64,000 bases of DNA from JADJPO01 sp963724535. GTDB lineage: Bacteria; Actinomycetota; Actinomycetes; Actinomycetales; Kineosporiaceae. Below are positions 16,827-26,004 of this stretch, one piece after another. Numbering within the stretch: the first letter of the stretch is position 1; each line of letters begins with the position of its first letter. The notes below the pieces were generated by a model. It had not been told where the DNA came from and made no database searches. It worked only from the letters and a program-made list of their open reading frames with translations. Position numbers and translations under genes: made by a program. Location: NCBI GenBank assembly GCA_963724535.1, contig CAVRVD010000021.1, positions 51,313-115,312 of the forward strand. Direction: 5' to 3'.

Positions 16827-18548
16827 GTGAGCGACGAAAGGACTACCCAGTTGCCTGGCGAGGGGCAACTGGCCGCCCGACTGCGCACCGAGCGGGCGCG
16901 CCGGGCCCGAGACCTCGGAATCGACCTGGCCCCGCCGCACTACCGACGACCCGTCGAGCGGCCGTTCGTCAAGGCCGACCGGCACCGGACGACGATCCTG
17001 TTCGGTGGCCTCACCACCGCGCACGAACAGTTGATCACCCATGCCCTGCACGGGCTCGGCCACGAGGGCGAAGCGCTGCCCTGCCCCGATGTACGGGCGT
17101 TCCAGACAGGTAAGGAGTACGGCAACCCAGGGCAGTGCAACCCCAACTACTTCACCGTCGGGAACCTCGTACAGCACCTGCAAGGACTGAGGGAGGCGGG
17201 CGCGTCCCGCGACGAACTCATCGATCGGTTCGTCCTGGTCACCGGCGGCGCCTGCGGCCCGTGCCGGTTCGGCATGTACGAGGCGGAGTACCGGCTGGCC
17301 CTGCGCAACGCCGGGTTCGACGGGTTCCGGGTGGTCGTGTTCGACAAGGACGACGGGTTCGACCAGACCACCGAGAGCGCCGGGATCGACTTCGACGTCG
17401 AGTTCTTCATGGCCCTGCTGTACGCGATCCTGCTCGGAGACCTGCTCAACGACCTCGCGTACCAGATCCGGCCGTTCGAGGTGGAGCCGGGTCGAACCGA
17501 CGCAGTGCTGGTCGAGTGCCTCGAGCACCTGGGTCGCGTCTTGGCCGAGGCGCCCCCCGCGCCAGGGCGGCTGCGCAAGGTGCTGCGCCGGATGGCGGCC
17601 GGCCGGCCCGGCACCCGTCACGGGCTGGCCATCACCGAGCACCTCCTGGGCCGGCGCCTGGTCGAGGCTCTCGGCGATGTCGGGGATCGGCTGGCCGCCG
17701 TTCAGGTGGACCGCACCCGGGTGCGTCCGGTGGTGAAGGTGACCGGGGAGTTCTGGGCCCAGACCACCGAGGGCGACGGCAACTTCCGCATGTTCTCGTT
17801 CCTGGAGCGCGAGGGCGCCCAGGTCATCGTGGAGCCGGTCGGCACGTGGCTGATGTACCTGTTGCACCAGTCCAAGCAGCGCAACGGCGACCGCAAGGGA
17901 ATCGCACCGAATCGCGCGGTCCGGCGCCGGACCGACGTCCTGGGTCGGTTGGCGGACGAGTTCCGAGTGCGACGGGCGAACGCGCCGCTGACGGTGGCCG
18001 AGGCGCTCGTGCGGCGGGAGTGGGACCGGCACCGCGCGGTGCTGGGTGGCCTGCCCCACGGCCTGGCCGACCAGTACGAACTGCAGCGGCTGGCCCACCC
18101 GTACTACAACTCGCGCGCCGCCGGCGGCGAGGGCCACCTCGAGGTCGCGAAGAACCTCTACTACTCCACCCGGGGCCTGAGTCACATGGTGCTGTCGCTC
18201 AAGCCGTTCGGATGCATGCCCTCGACCCAGTCCGACGCCGTGCAGTCCGCCGTGACCAGTCACTTCCCGGACATGGTCTTCCTGCCCGTGGAGACCTCGG
18301 GAGACGGTGAGGTGAACGCCCAGAGCCGGGTCCAGATGGCACTCGGTGATGCCCGGGCCAAGTGCACTCAGGAACTCGATCTGGTGCTGAAACGGACCGG
18401 GATCGATCTGGACGCCGCCCGCGAGTACGCCGCGGAGCACCCGGAGCTGACCAGCGCGATGTACCGCGTGCCGCGCGTCGAGGGAGTCGCCGGGACCGCA
18501 GCCGGCTTCGTGTTGCACATTGCCGACCGGATGAGGTCGCACCGATGA
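16827..18548 (+). CDS. 2-hydroxyacyl-CoA dehydratase (HgdB)-like / DUF2229-family protein
   Basis: 573 residues. It carries conserved cysteines in GGACGPCRFGMYEAEYRLAL near 148, NPGQCNPNYFT near 105 and PFGCMPSTQSD near 465, plus VTGEFWAQTTEGDGNF near 298. This is the COG3581-type family related to the [4Fe-4S] dehydratase subunits, normally encoded beside an activase as here. Characterised relatives (2-hydroxyglutaryl-CoA dehydratase, benzoyl-CoA reductase, double-cubane cluster proteins) do low-potential radical reductions; the substrate here is unknown. GTG start with GGGAGG upstream. The stop overlaps the activase ATG by ATGA, so the pair is co-translated. Confidence 0.75.
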   Translation: MSDERTTQLPGEGQLAARLRTERARRARDLGIDLAPPHYRRPVERPFVKADRHRTTILFGGLTTAHEQLITHALHGLGHEGEALPCPDVRAFQTGKEYGNPGQCNPNYFTVGNLVQHLQGLREAGASRDELIDRFVLVTGGACGPCRFGMYEAEYRLALRNAGFDGFRVVVFDKDDGFDQTTESAGIDFDVEFFMALLYAILLGDLLNDLAYQIRPFEVEPGRTDAVLVECLEHLGRVLAEAPPAPGRLRKVLRRMAAGRPGTRHGLAITEHLLGRRLVEALGDVGDRLAAVQVDRTRVRPVVKVTGEFWAQTTEGDGNFRMFSFLEREGAQVIVEPVGTWLMYLLHQSKQRNGDRKGIAPNRAVRRRTDVLGRLADEFRVRRANAPLTVAEALVRREWDRHRAVLGGLPHGLADQYELQRLAHPYYNSRAAGGEGHLEVAKNLYYSTRGLSHMVLSLKPFGCMPSTQSDAVQSAVTSHFPDMVFLPVETSGDGEVNAQSRVQMALGDARAKCTQELDLVLKRTGIDLDAAREYAAEHPELTSAMYRVPRVEGVAGTAAGFVLHIADRMRSHR

Positions 18549-21500
18549 GCGCGCTGGGCATCGGGCTGGACGTCGGCTCGACGACCCTCAAGGGGGTTGT
18601 CGTGGACCTGGACGGCGGCGACGTGCTCTGGCGCTCCTACGAGCGACACAAGACCCGGCAGGTGGAGCGCTCCCTGGCCCTGATGCAGCGGATCGAGGAG
18701 GCGTTCCCGGGTTCGTCCGATCGGTTCAGCCTCGCCATAACCGGCTCCGGCGGTGCCGCTCTGGCCCCGCATCTTGGAGCGCGGTTCGTGCAGGAGGTCA
18801 CGGCCGTCGCGCTGGCCGTGGAGCGGCGCCACCCCGAGGCGCAGTCCGTGGTGGAGTTGGGCGGCCAGGACGCAAAGATCATCATCTTCCGCAGGGACCG
18901 GGCGACCGGGCGCACGATCAAGGTCACCTCGATGAACGACAAGTGCGCCGGAGGGACCGGCGCGATCCTCGACAAGATCAGCGCGAAGCTCGCCATTGCG
19001 CCGCAGGACCTGACCCGGCTCGCCTATCGCGGGGTCACGTTGCACCCGGTCGCCGGCAAGTGCGGCGTCTTCGCCGAGACCGATGTGAACTCGCTGCAGA
19101 AGCTGGGGGTGCCGTCGTCCGAACTGATGGCGTCGGTGTACGAGGCGATCGTCGGCCAGAACCTGTCGGTCCTCACCCGGGGCAACACGCTGCGGCCCGA
19201 GGTGCTGCTGCTCGGCGGGCCGCACGCGTTCCTGCCCGGTCTGGTCGAGGCGTGGCAGGACAACCTCATCCGGTTGTGGCAGGAGCGCGGCGTGCAGGTC
19301 CCGGAGCAGGTCGAGGACGTGGTCCGCGTGCCCCCGGACGCGCTCTACTTCGCCGCCCTCGGCGCCGTGGAGCAGAACCGCATCGAGCGGTCCGGCCGCG
19401 TCCGCTATCGAGGGCTGCAGGACGTCGAGCGGCTCGTCGAACAGACGTACGCTCTGGCCCGGACGAATCAGTCGGGCGCCGCCCTGGTCTCCGACCCCAC
19501 AGAGCTCAAGGCCTTCCAGAACCGTTACCGCAACAAGGGTTTCAGGTCCGGGACGTTCCGCTCCGGCGAAATCGTCGAGGCCTACGTCGGGTTGGACGGC
19601 GGCTCGACGTCCACCAAGGCCGTGCTGGTCTCTGCCGACCATCGGGTCCTGGCGAAGACCTATCAGCTGTCCTGCGGAAACCCGATCGAGGATGCCAAGG
19701 AGGTCCTGGCCCGCCTGGAGGACCACGTCAGCGGGCACGGCGCCGCGCTGCGCGTGCTGGGTGCCGGGACCACTGGCTACGCCAAGGACGTGCTGCGCGA
19801 GGCGTTGGGCGCAGACATCGCGCTGGTCGAGACCGTGGCGCACACTCGTTCTGCCCTGCACTCCTATGGCGACGTCGACGTCATCTGCGACGTCGGCGGC
19901 CAGGACATCAAGATCATTCTCTTGAAGAACGGCCAGGTCACCGACTTCCGCCTCAACACCCAGTGCTCGGCTGGCAACGGCTACTTCCTGCAGTCCACGG
20001 CCGAGATGTTCGGCTGGCGTGTGCAGGACTACGCCCGGACCGCCTTCACCGCGCAGCGCATGCCCAGCTTCGGCTACGGGTGCGCGGTGTTCCTCCAGGC
20101 CGACATCGTCGACTTCCAGCGCCAGGGATGGCGCCCGGAGGAGATCATGGCCGGGCTCGCGGCGGTGCTGCCGAAGAACATCTGGCTCTACGTCGCCCAG
20201 ATGCCGAACCTGCCGAGCCTCGGTCGCACCTTTGTGCTCCAAGGGGGCACCCAGCGCAACCTGGCCGCCGTGAAGGCCCAGGTGGACTTCATCGAGGCGA
20301 GCTTCCGCGGCCAGGAGCAGCGGCCGCAGATCGTCGTCCACGAGCACTGCGGCGAGGCCGGTGCCATCGGCGCCGCGCTCGAGGCCGTCCGCGTGGTGGC
20401 CGACGGCCAGGTCACCTCGTTCATCGGGATGCCTGCGGTGCGCAGGCTGAGCTACGCCACGCACCGCAACGAGCAGACCCGCTGCACCTACTGCAAGAAC
20501 CGCTGCCTGCGCACCTTCGTCGATGTCACGGTCCGCGAGTCCACGCTGCCCGATGCCGGCGACCGGTCGGCAGCCGTCGCGGCGTCGACCGAGACCGTGT
20601 CGACCGAGACCGTGTCGACCGAGACCGTGTCGACCGAGACCGTTCCACTGCCGGCCGGAGCGCGGCGGATCGTCGTGGGCAACTCCTGCGAGCGCGGGGA
20701 GGCTCAGGATGTGACAGCCATGCGCGTGATCAAGAAGAGTCGCGACGCCGCTCAGGCCGCCCATCCCAATCTGTCGGCGATCGCAGCCAGGGCCGTGTGG
20801 CGCCCCCGCCGTCCGCAGCCGTGCGCCGACCCGCCGCGCAAGGGACGGTGGAACCGGCGCGCCGAACGGCGAAACGCCCTCGTGGCCGGCCGCTCCGAGC
20901 TGCGGATCGGGATCCCTCGGGCCCTCAACCTCTACTCGACCAACCCGTTCTTCTCCACGTACTTCGAGTCCCTCGGCGTGCGTGCGCGCAATCTGGTCTA
21001 CTCCGACTTCACCACGGACCGCCTGTATCGGGACGGCATCCGACGGTCCTCGGTGGACCCGTGCTTCCCCAGCAAGGTGGGCATTCCGCACGTGCACAAC
21101 CTGCTCGCCGTCCAGCACCGCAGGCGCCCGCTCGACCTGGTGTTCTTCCCGATGATCGACGCCCTGCCCCCGGCGCTTCCCGGCACCACCGCCTCCCGGT
21201 CCTGCGCCACCGTCACCGCGACGCCGGAGGCGGTCAAGGCGGCCTTCACCAAGGAGGGCAGCACCTTCGCCGAACTCGGGGTGCGCTACCTGAACCCGAT
21301 CATCGACCTGTCCGACGCGCGGCTGTGCGAGAAGCAGATGTTCCTCGCGTTCGCCGACGTCCTGGGGCTGACGCCGGACGAGAACGAACGTGCGGTGCAG
21401 GCCGGATACCGTGAGCTGCAGGCGTTCTGGACCGAGCTGCGCGGTCGCGCCCGGGCCGTGATCGACGAGCTCGAGGCGCAGGACCGCGTGGGGGTCGTGC

Positions 21501-22051
21501 TCCTCGGCCGCCCGTACCACGACGACCCGGGGATCAACCACGACATCCTCGACGACCTCCAACAGGCCGGGTACCCGGTACTCACCTGCGACACGCTGCC
21601 CACCGACCCAGACCTGCTCGAACGGCTGTTCGGGGACGAGGTCGCGGCCGGACTGATCGCGAGTCCGTTCGACATCTCCGACGTGTGGAAGCAGTCGTAC
21701 TCGGAGAACACCTCACGCAAGCTCTGGGCGGCGAAGTTCGCCGCGCGACACCCCAATCTGGTCGCGGTCGAGCTGTCCAGCTTCAAGTGCGGCCACGACG
21801 CGCCCGTCTACTCCACGGTGCAGCGCATCATCCAGGATGCCGGCACGCCCTACTTCTGCTTCAAGGACATCGACGAGAACAAGTCCCCCGGCTCGATCCG
21901 GCTGCGCATCGAGACGATCACGTACTCGATCGAGCGGTACCGACAGGAAGTGCTGCTGCCCCACGGGCAGCGGATGCGCCTGCTGGAGCAGCACATGGTC
22001 GAGGTGGAGCGCCGGCTCCGGGCCGAGGTCGGTCTGCCCTGTCGATCATGA
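18545..22051 (+). CDS. Large acyl-CoA dehydratase activase: two BcrA/BadF ATPase domains fused to DUF2229
   Basis: 1168 residues. First ASKHA ATPase at about 1-270: GLDVGSTTLKGVVVD near 6, with cluster cysteines in NDKCAGGTG near 135 and GKCGVFAETDV near 175. Second ASKHA at about 345-620: GLDGGSTSTKAVLV, then TQCSAGNGYF and GYGCAVFLQADIV. Each half thus keeps the two Cys that bridge an activase dimer's [4Fe-4S] cluster. The linker near 647-655 has CTYCKNRC, then GNSCERGE. C-terminal DUF2229 runs from about 785 (IGIPRALNLYSTNPFF, SSVDPCFPSKVGIPH, FKCGHDAP). The family couples ATP hydrolysis to low-potential electron injection into a dehydratase or reductase partner, probably the upstream protein. 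Four 15-bp repeats lie in the linker. Such systems are mainly anaerobic. Confidence 0.85.
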   Translation: MSALGIGLDVGSTTLKGVVVDLDGGDVLWRSYERHKTRQVERSLALMQRIEEAFPGSSDRFSLAITGSGGAALAPHLGARFVQEVTAVALAVERRHPEAQSVVELGGQDAKIIIFRRDRATGRTIKVTSMNDKCAGGTGAILDKISAKLAIAPQDLTRLAYRGVTLHPVAGKCGVFAETDVNSLQKLGVPSSELMASVYEAIVGQNLSVLTRGNTLRPEVLLLGGPHAFLPGLVEAWQDNLIRLWQERGVQVPEQVEDVVRVPPDALYFAALGAVEQNRIERSGRVRYRGLQDVERLVEQTYALARTNQSGAALVSDPTELKAFQNRYRNKGFRSGTFRSGEIVEAYVGLDGGSTSTKAVLVSADHRVLAKTYQLSCGNPIEDAKEVLARLEDHVSGHGAALRVLGAGTTGYAKDVLREALGADIALVETVAHTRSALHSYGDVDVICDVGGQDIKIILLKNGQVTDFRLNTQCSAGNGYFLQSTAEMFGWRVQDYARTAFTAQRMPSFGYGCAVFLQADIVDFQRQGWRPEEIMAGLAAVLPKNIWLYVAQMPNLPSLGRTFVLQGGTQRNLAAVKAQVDFIEASFRGQEQRPQIVVHEHCGEAGAIGAALEAVRVVADGQVTSFIGMPAVRRLSYATHRNEQTRCTYCKNRCLRTFVDVTVRESTLPDAGDRSAAVAASTETVSTETVSTETVSTETVPLPAGARRIVVGNSCERGEAQDVTAMRVIKKSRDAAQAAHPNLSAIAARAVWRPRRPQPCADPPRKGRWNRRAERRNALVAGRSELRIGIPRALNLYSTNPFFSTYFESLGVRARNLVYSDFTTDRLYRDGIRRSSVDPCFPSKVGIPHVHNLLAVQHRRRPLDLVFFPMIDALPPALPGTTASRSCATVTATPEAVKAAFTKEGSTFAELGVRYLNPIIDLSDARLCEKQMFLAFADVLGLTPDENERAVQAGYRELQAFWTELRGRARAVIDELEAQDRVGVVLLGRPYHDDPGINHDILDDLQQAGYPVLTCDTLPTDPDLLERLFGDEVAAGLIASPFDISDVWKQSYSENTSRKLWAAKFAARHPNLVAVELSSFKCGHDAPVYSTVQRIIQDAGTPYFCFKDIDENKSPGSIRLRIETITYSIERYRQEVLLPHGQRMRLLEQHMVEVERRLRAEVGLPCRS
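20585..20644 (+). repeat. Four in-frame 15-bp tandem repeats inside the activase gene
   Basis: The unit TCGACCGAGACCGTG is repeated four times (the last ends GTT), encoding STETV x4 at residues 681-700 in the linker before DUF2229. Near-identity of the copies suggests recent, possibly variable, expansion. Confidence 0.9.
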
Positions 22052-22432
22052 TCTGGGAGATGTTGTCACCGCGGTCGGCGGTTGTCGTGACCGCCGATGG
22101 AGACCACATGACGAAGCTCACGATCCCGATGGGGGCCATGAGCACGCGGGTGAGCGCGCGGTCGAAGGCCATGCGTTCCCGCACGAGCAGCCGGGTGGAT
22201 GTCGGCGTCGTCGGCCGGAGCGCGAAGGTCCACTGGAACTCCCACTTCAGCTGCTCGTCCCGGCGAACGGGCCGGCTCGTCGCCCGTACGCGGTCTTGGC
22301 GCGGACTGCACCGAGTCGTCGCGCCTGGGGTCGGCGTATCCAGACACCCCGGACATCACTCCTCATACGCAGTCACCTGACCGCCAAGGACCGCCGGGGC
22401 CCACCAGAGCGCCCTGGCAAGGGGAGTACGCG
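22052..22432. other. Gap between activase and hypX
   Basis: 381 bp holding only a minus-strand SRPBCC-like remnant (22105-22262). No intact gene seen. The hypX ribosome site is the GGGGAGT at its right end. Confidence 0.5.
22105..22262 (-). pseudogene. C-terminal remnant of an SRPBCC/polyketide-cyclase-like protein
   Basis: The minus frame reads DEQLKWEFQWTFALRP, then TRLLVRERMAFDRAL and MAPIGIVSFVM. This pattern (W-x-F-x-L-x-P ... T-R-L-x-V-R-x-R ... P-x-x-x-x-F-V-M) resembles the last strand and helix of START-like membrane-associated proteins. No start or upstream domain is present and the end runs into unrelated sequence. It is a fragment stranded between two oppositely oriented genes. 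Confidence 0.45.
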
Positions 22433-24184
22433 ATGAGGGTCTTGCTGGTCTGCTCGGCGTTCAACGGTCTGAGCCAGCGGGTCTGGATCGATCTGCAGGC
22501 CGCGGGACACGACGTAGCCGTCCATGTGGGCGTCGAGGCGCTTGAGGGTGCCGTGGCGCTGTTCGACCCGCAGATCATCATCTGCCCCTTCCTGCGTGAT
22601 CGGGTGCCCGAGCAGGTGTGGCGCAGGCGACGGACCGTCGTCATCCATCCCGGGCCGATCGGCGACCGCGGCCCGTCGTCCCTGGACTGGGCGATCGACC
22701 AGGGAGAGGTCACCTGGGGTGTCACCGCCGTCCAGGCCGTCGCCGAGCTGGACGCCGGCCCGGTCTGGGCGACGCGGGACTTCCCGATGCCGGCGGGTGC
22801 CATCCGCAAGAGCGCCCTCTACAACGGACCGGTGGCGGACGGAGCCGTGGCGCTGGCGCGCGAGGTCCTCGAGCGGGCAGCCGACCCGACCTTCCGGCCC
22901 GTGCAGCTACGCGACGCGCACCTGGGCGTTCGTGGCCGCCTGATGCCGGCCATGCGTCAGCGGGACCGCACGTTCAGCTGGTCGGACTCCACCACCGACA
23001 TCGTGCGCAGGATCCGAGCGGCGGACGGCTCGCCCGGCGTGCGGACGACGCTGTTCGGTCGCTCGGTGTCGGTGTTCGACGCGCACCCCGGTCCGGCGCT
23101 GGCCGGTGCCCCGGGCGCGGTACTGCGCCGCCGGCACGGGGCACTGCTCGTCCGCACCGGGGACGGTGGGGTGTGGATCGGGCAGGCGAAGCTCCATCAG
23201 GAGGACGGGACGTCGGTCAAGCTTCCGGCCGCTGCCGCGCTGCGCGGGTGGGCCGCCGGTGTCCCGGAGCTACTCGACCCGCGCTGGGACGTACCGGACG
23301 ACGGTGGGTTCCGCGAGATCCGCTACCGGCGCGACGGCGACGTCGGGGTGCTCTCCTTCGACTTCTACAACGGGGCCATGTCGACCGCTCAGTGTGGGCG
23401 GCTGGTAGGTGCGCTGCGACGCGCAACGGCCCAGGACACGCGGGTGCTCGTCGTGCAGGGCGGCGAGACGTTCTCCAACGGCATCCACCTGTCGGTCATC
23501 CAGAGCGCGGCCTCGCCGGCACTGGAAGCCTGGCGGAACATCAACGCGATCGACGACGTCTGTCGCGAGATCATCACCGCCACCAAGCAGCTCGTTGTGG
23601 CGTCCGTGACCGGCAACGCGGGCGCTGGCGGGGTCATGCTGGCCCTGGCCGCCGACCGCGTGCTCGTGCGCGACGGCGTCGTCCTCAACCCTCACTATCT
23701 GACGATGGGGCTGTCTGGGTCCGAGTACTGGACCTACGTCCTGCCCCGGCGGGTGGGCGATGACGAGGCCCGGTGCCTGACCCAGGACTGTCTGCCGGTG
23801 GGCGCCCAGCGCGCGGTCAGCATCGGTCTCGCGGACGGCGCCATCCCTGGCTCGCGGCCCGACGCCGAGCAGGCGGTGCTGGGGCACGCGCGTTCGCTGG
23901 CGACCTCGGACCAGTACGCCACCCTGCTGGCTGCCAAGCAGGGCGGTCGCAACCTCGACGAGCGCCGCCGTCCGCTCGAGGCCTACCGGGCCCAGGAGCT
24001 GGCCGAGATGAGCCGGGACATGTTCGACGACCGGCGCGGCTTCGCCGCCGCCCGCCAGGCGTTCGTGGCCAAGCAGCGTCGCGGCGGCTGGTACCGCGCC
24101 GTCGGCGCCTCGAGTCCGGTCGCCTCGCTGGCCCGGGACGCCTCACCGGCTCGGCCACGGACAGCGGCGCTCCCACTCCCGTGA
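22433..24184 (+). CDS. hypX: Hydrogenase maturation protein HypX/HoxX (formyltransferase + enoyl-CoA hydratase-like)
   Basis: 583 residues from ATG 22433, chosen because the family begins MRVLLVCSAFNGLSQR. The N-terminal part resembles methionyl-tRNA formyltransferase (HPGPIGDRGPSSLDWAI near 74, LDAGPVWATRDFPMP near 104, KSALYN near 125). The C-terminal half is crotonase-like (VGVLSFDFYNGAMST near 304, VQGGETFSNGIHLSVI near 340, GNAGAGGVMLALAADRV near 400). Known HypX makes CO from formyl-tetrahydrofolate via formyl-CoA, supplying the CO ligand of [NiFe]-hydrogenase during aerobic growth. No hydrogenase structural or hyp genes occur in this window, so it is either detached from its cluster or the cluster lies elsewhere. 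Confidence 0.9.
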   Translation: MRVLLVCSAFNGLSQRVWIDLQAAGHDVAVHVGVEALEGAVALFDPQIIICPFLRDRVPEQVWRRRRTVVIHPGPIGDRGPSSLDWAIDQGEVTWGVTAVQAVAELDAGPVWATRDFPMPAGAIRKSALYNGPVADGAVALAREVLERAADPTFRPVQLRDAHLGVRGRLMPAMRQRDRTFSWSDSTTDIVRRIRAADGSPGVRTTLFGRSVSVFDAHPGPALAGAPGAVLRRRHGALLVRTGDGGVWIGQAKLHQEDGTSVKLPAAAALRGWAAGVPELLDPRWDVPDDGGFREIRYRRDGDVGVLSFDFYNGAMSTAQCGRLVGALRRATAQDTRVLVVQGGETFSNGIHLSVIQSAASPALEAWRNINAIDDVCREIITATKQLVVASVTGNAGAGGVMLALAADRVLVRDGVVLNPHYLTMGLSGSEYWTYVLPRRVGDDEARCLTQDCLPVGAQRAVSIGLADGAIPGSRPDAEQAVLGHARSLATSDQYATLLAAKQGGRNLDERRRPLEAYRAQELAEMSRDMFDDRRGFAAARQAFVAKQRRGGWYRAVGASSPVASLARDASPARPRTAALPLP

Positions 24185-24216
24185 GCCTGGGCCGTGGTGA
24201 TCGTCGGCGAGGGCGC

Positions 24217-24969
24217 TCACCCAGCGTCCCGCAGGCGGACCAGCCAGGCGATCGCCCCGAGGCTGGCCGCGGACACAGCCAGCAGGACCGCCGCCGCGCC
24301 GAGGTCCCAGCCTCGGTCCAGCCACTGCCCGCGCAGCAGCCGGCCGGCGTAGGTCACCGGCAGGACGTCGCCGATCCGGGCCATGGTCGTGGGCAGCACC
24401 TCCCGGGGCGGTCCGGCGCCGCCGAGCATCATGAACACGAAGAACAACAGCACCCCCAAGCCCTGAGCGGCACGCGCGGTCGGCATGACGAGGCCGAGCA
24501 ACGCACCCAGGACGGCGAAGGACGTCGTGACCAGTAGATGGGCCAGGAGGGTGCCGAGCGGGTCTCGGGGCAGATCGGTCTGGTAGCCGAGCACCGACGC
24601 CATGAGGACCAGCACTGCGCCGGCACTCGCCAGCATCACTGTCACGATCACGTGGGCCCCGATCAACGTCGCCGGGGAGATCGCGGACGCCTGGAACCGG
24701 CGCAGCACGCCGTGTTCGCGGTACCCGGCCAGGTGCACGGGCAGCGACAGCACACCAGCGGTGGCGGCGACCAGAGCGAGGTAGGACGGCGGGTAGAAGT
24801 CCACGGCGCTCAGCCCCTCCCAGATGCCCGGATCGGCCGGCTGGCTGCCGAACACGCCGTTGAGGACATAGAGCAGAGCGACCGGTAGCACCAGGACGAA
24901 CAGGACGGTCAGCGGCTCCCTGGCGAAGAGCTTGAGCTCGACCCAGGTCATGGCCCGCAGGCTTGTCAT
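24217..24969 (-). CDS. ABC transporter permease (ABC-2 type)
   Basis: 250 residues with six hydrophobic segments. The start MTWVELKLFAREPLTVLFVLVLP near residue 8 and the later GVLLFFVFMMLGGAGPPREVLP belong to ABC-2/DrrB-like exporter permeases. Its ATG overlaps the stop of the ATPase gene (ATGA), giving a two-gene exporter operon. The exported substrate is unknown; such pairs often move drugs, lipids or polymers. Confidence 0.85.
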   Translation of the reverse strand: MTSLRAMTWVELKLFAREPLTVLFVLVLPVALLYVLNGVFGSQPADPGIWEGLSAVDFYPPSYLALVAATAGVLSLPVHLAGYREHGVLRRFQASAISPATLIGAHVIVTVMLASAGAVLVLMASVLGYQTDLPRDPLGTLLAHLLVTTSFAVLGALLGLVMPTARAAQGLGVLLFFVFMMLGGAGPPREVLPTTMARIGDVLPVTYAGRLLRGQWLDRGWDLGAAAVLLAVSAASLGAIAWLVRLRDAG

Positions 24970-25931
24970 GACGACGCCTCCGGCATCGGCGGCCGAGCCG
25001 GCTGCACGTCGGGCGCCGGTGCGAGATGCCGGTGTGGGTCGGTCAGGGCGAGGTAGGCCTCCTCGAGGGTGGGCACCTCGGGGCGCAGATCCCCCGGTTC
25101 GACGCCGCGATCCACCAACGCGTGGGCCACCCGGGCCAGTAGCGGACCGGTTCCGCTGACCCGCACCTCGTGCGGTGTGCGGTCCACGGCGTCGACACCG
25201 CGCACCGACCGCAGGAAGCCGGTGTCGGTGCCCGGCGGGACCGAGAAGCAGACCACCCGCTCGGACCGGTAGGACCGGATGAGCTCAGCCGGGGTGCCGC
25301 CGGCGACGATGCGGCCGCCGACCATGACGGCCAGGCGGTCGCAGAGCCGCTCGGCCTCGTCCATGAAGTGCGTCACCAGGACGACGGTGGTCCCGCGGTC
25401 GCGGACCGCGCCCACCAGGTCCCAGGCCACCCGGCGGGCGGCCGGGTCGAGTCCGGTCGTCATCTCGTCCAACACCACCAGCCGGGGATCGGCGATCAGC
25501 GCCAGTGCCACGAACAGCCGCTGCTGCTGGCCTCCGGACAGACTCCCGAACGCGGTGTCGCGCTGGTCGGCGAGTCCCCAGTCCTGCAACAGCTGCTGCC
25601 AGTGCGGGGTTCCGGGGCTGATCGCGGCGAACAGGCTGAGCGCCTCCCAGACCTTGATCCGGTCCGGCAGCGCCGAGTCCTGCAGCTGGCTGCCGATCAT
25701 GCGGCGGACGCGGGTGCGGTCGGTGGCGACGTCGACCCCGAACACGCGCACCGTGCCGGCGTCAGGTCGGCGCAGCCCCTGCAGGCACTCCACGGTGGTG
25801 GTCTTGCCCGAGCCGTTCGGCCCGAGCAGGCCGAAGATCGTCCCCGCCTCGACAGTGAACGAGACGTCGGCCACCGCCACGGTGCGGCGGTAGCGCTTGC
25901 GCAGACCGACCACGTCGACCGCCGCGACCAT
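24966..25931 (-). CDS. ABC transporter ATP-binding protein (DrrA-like)
   Basis: 321 residues. Walker A GPNGSGKTTT near 37, Q-loop in IGSQLQDSALPD, signature GSLSGGQQQRLFVAL near 133, Walker B LVVLDEMTTGLDP near 155 and H-loop VTHFMDEAERLCDRL near 187. The ~100-residue C-terminal extension (SERVVCFSVPPG and on) is common in DrrA-type exporters. It partners the overlapping downstream permease. The operon lies 73 bp after the GH31 gene on the same strand, so read-through is possible. Confidence 0.9.
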   Translation of the reverse strand: MVAAVDVVGLRKRYRRTVAVADVSFTVEAGTIFGLLGPNGSGKTTTVECLQGLRRPDAGTVRVFGVDVATDRTRVRRMIGSQLQDSALPDRIKVWEALSLFAAISPGTPHWQQLLQDWGLADQRDTAFGSLSGGQQQRLFVALALIADPRLVVLDEMTTGLDPAARRVAWDLVGAVRDRGTTVVLVTHFMDEAERLCDRLAVMVGGRIVAGGTPAELIRSYRSERVVCFSVPPGTDTGFLRSVRGVDAVDRTPHEVRVSGTGPLLARVAHALVDRGVEPGDLRPEVPTLEEAYLALTDPHRHLAPAPDVQPARPPMPEASS

Positions 25932-26004
25932 GCCTCCATGCTGGCGACCACGCCCCGGCCCCTGTCAGGACCATCGACCCCGGCGGGCGCGAACCGGTCC
26001 CGGG

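Noticed and set aside
18368..21562. 1064-codon minus-strand frame
   Set aside because: Shadow of the activase gene; Val/His/Asp-rich antisense composition.
22199..22432. Longer hypX start at 22199
   Set aside because: The extra 78 residues are low-complexity and antisense to the SRPBCC remnant; the family starts at MRVLLV.
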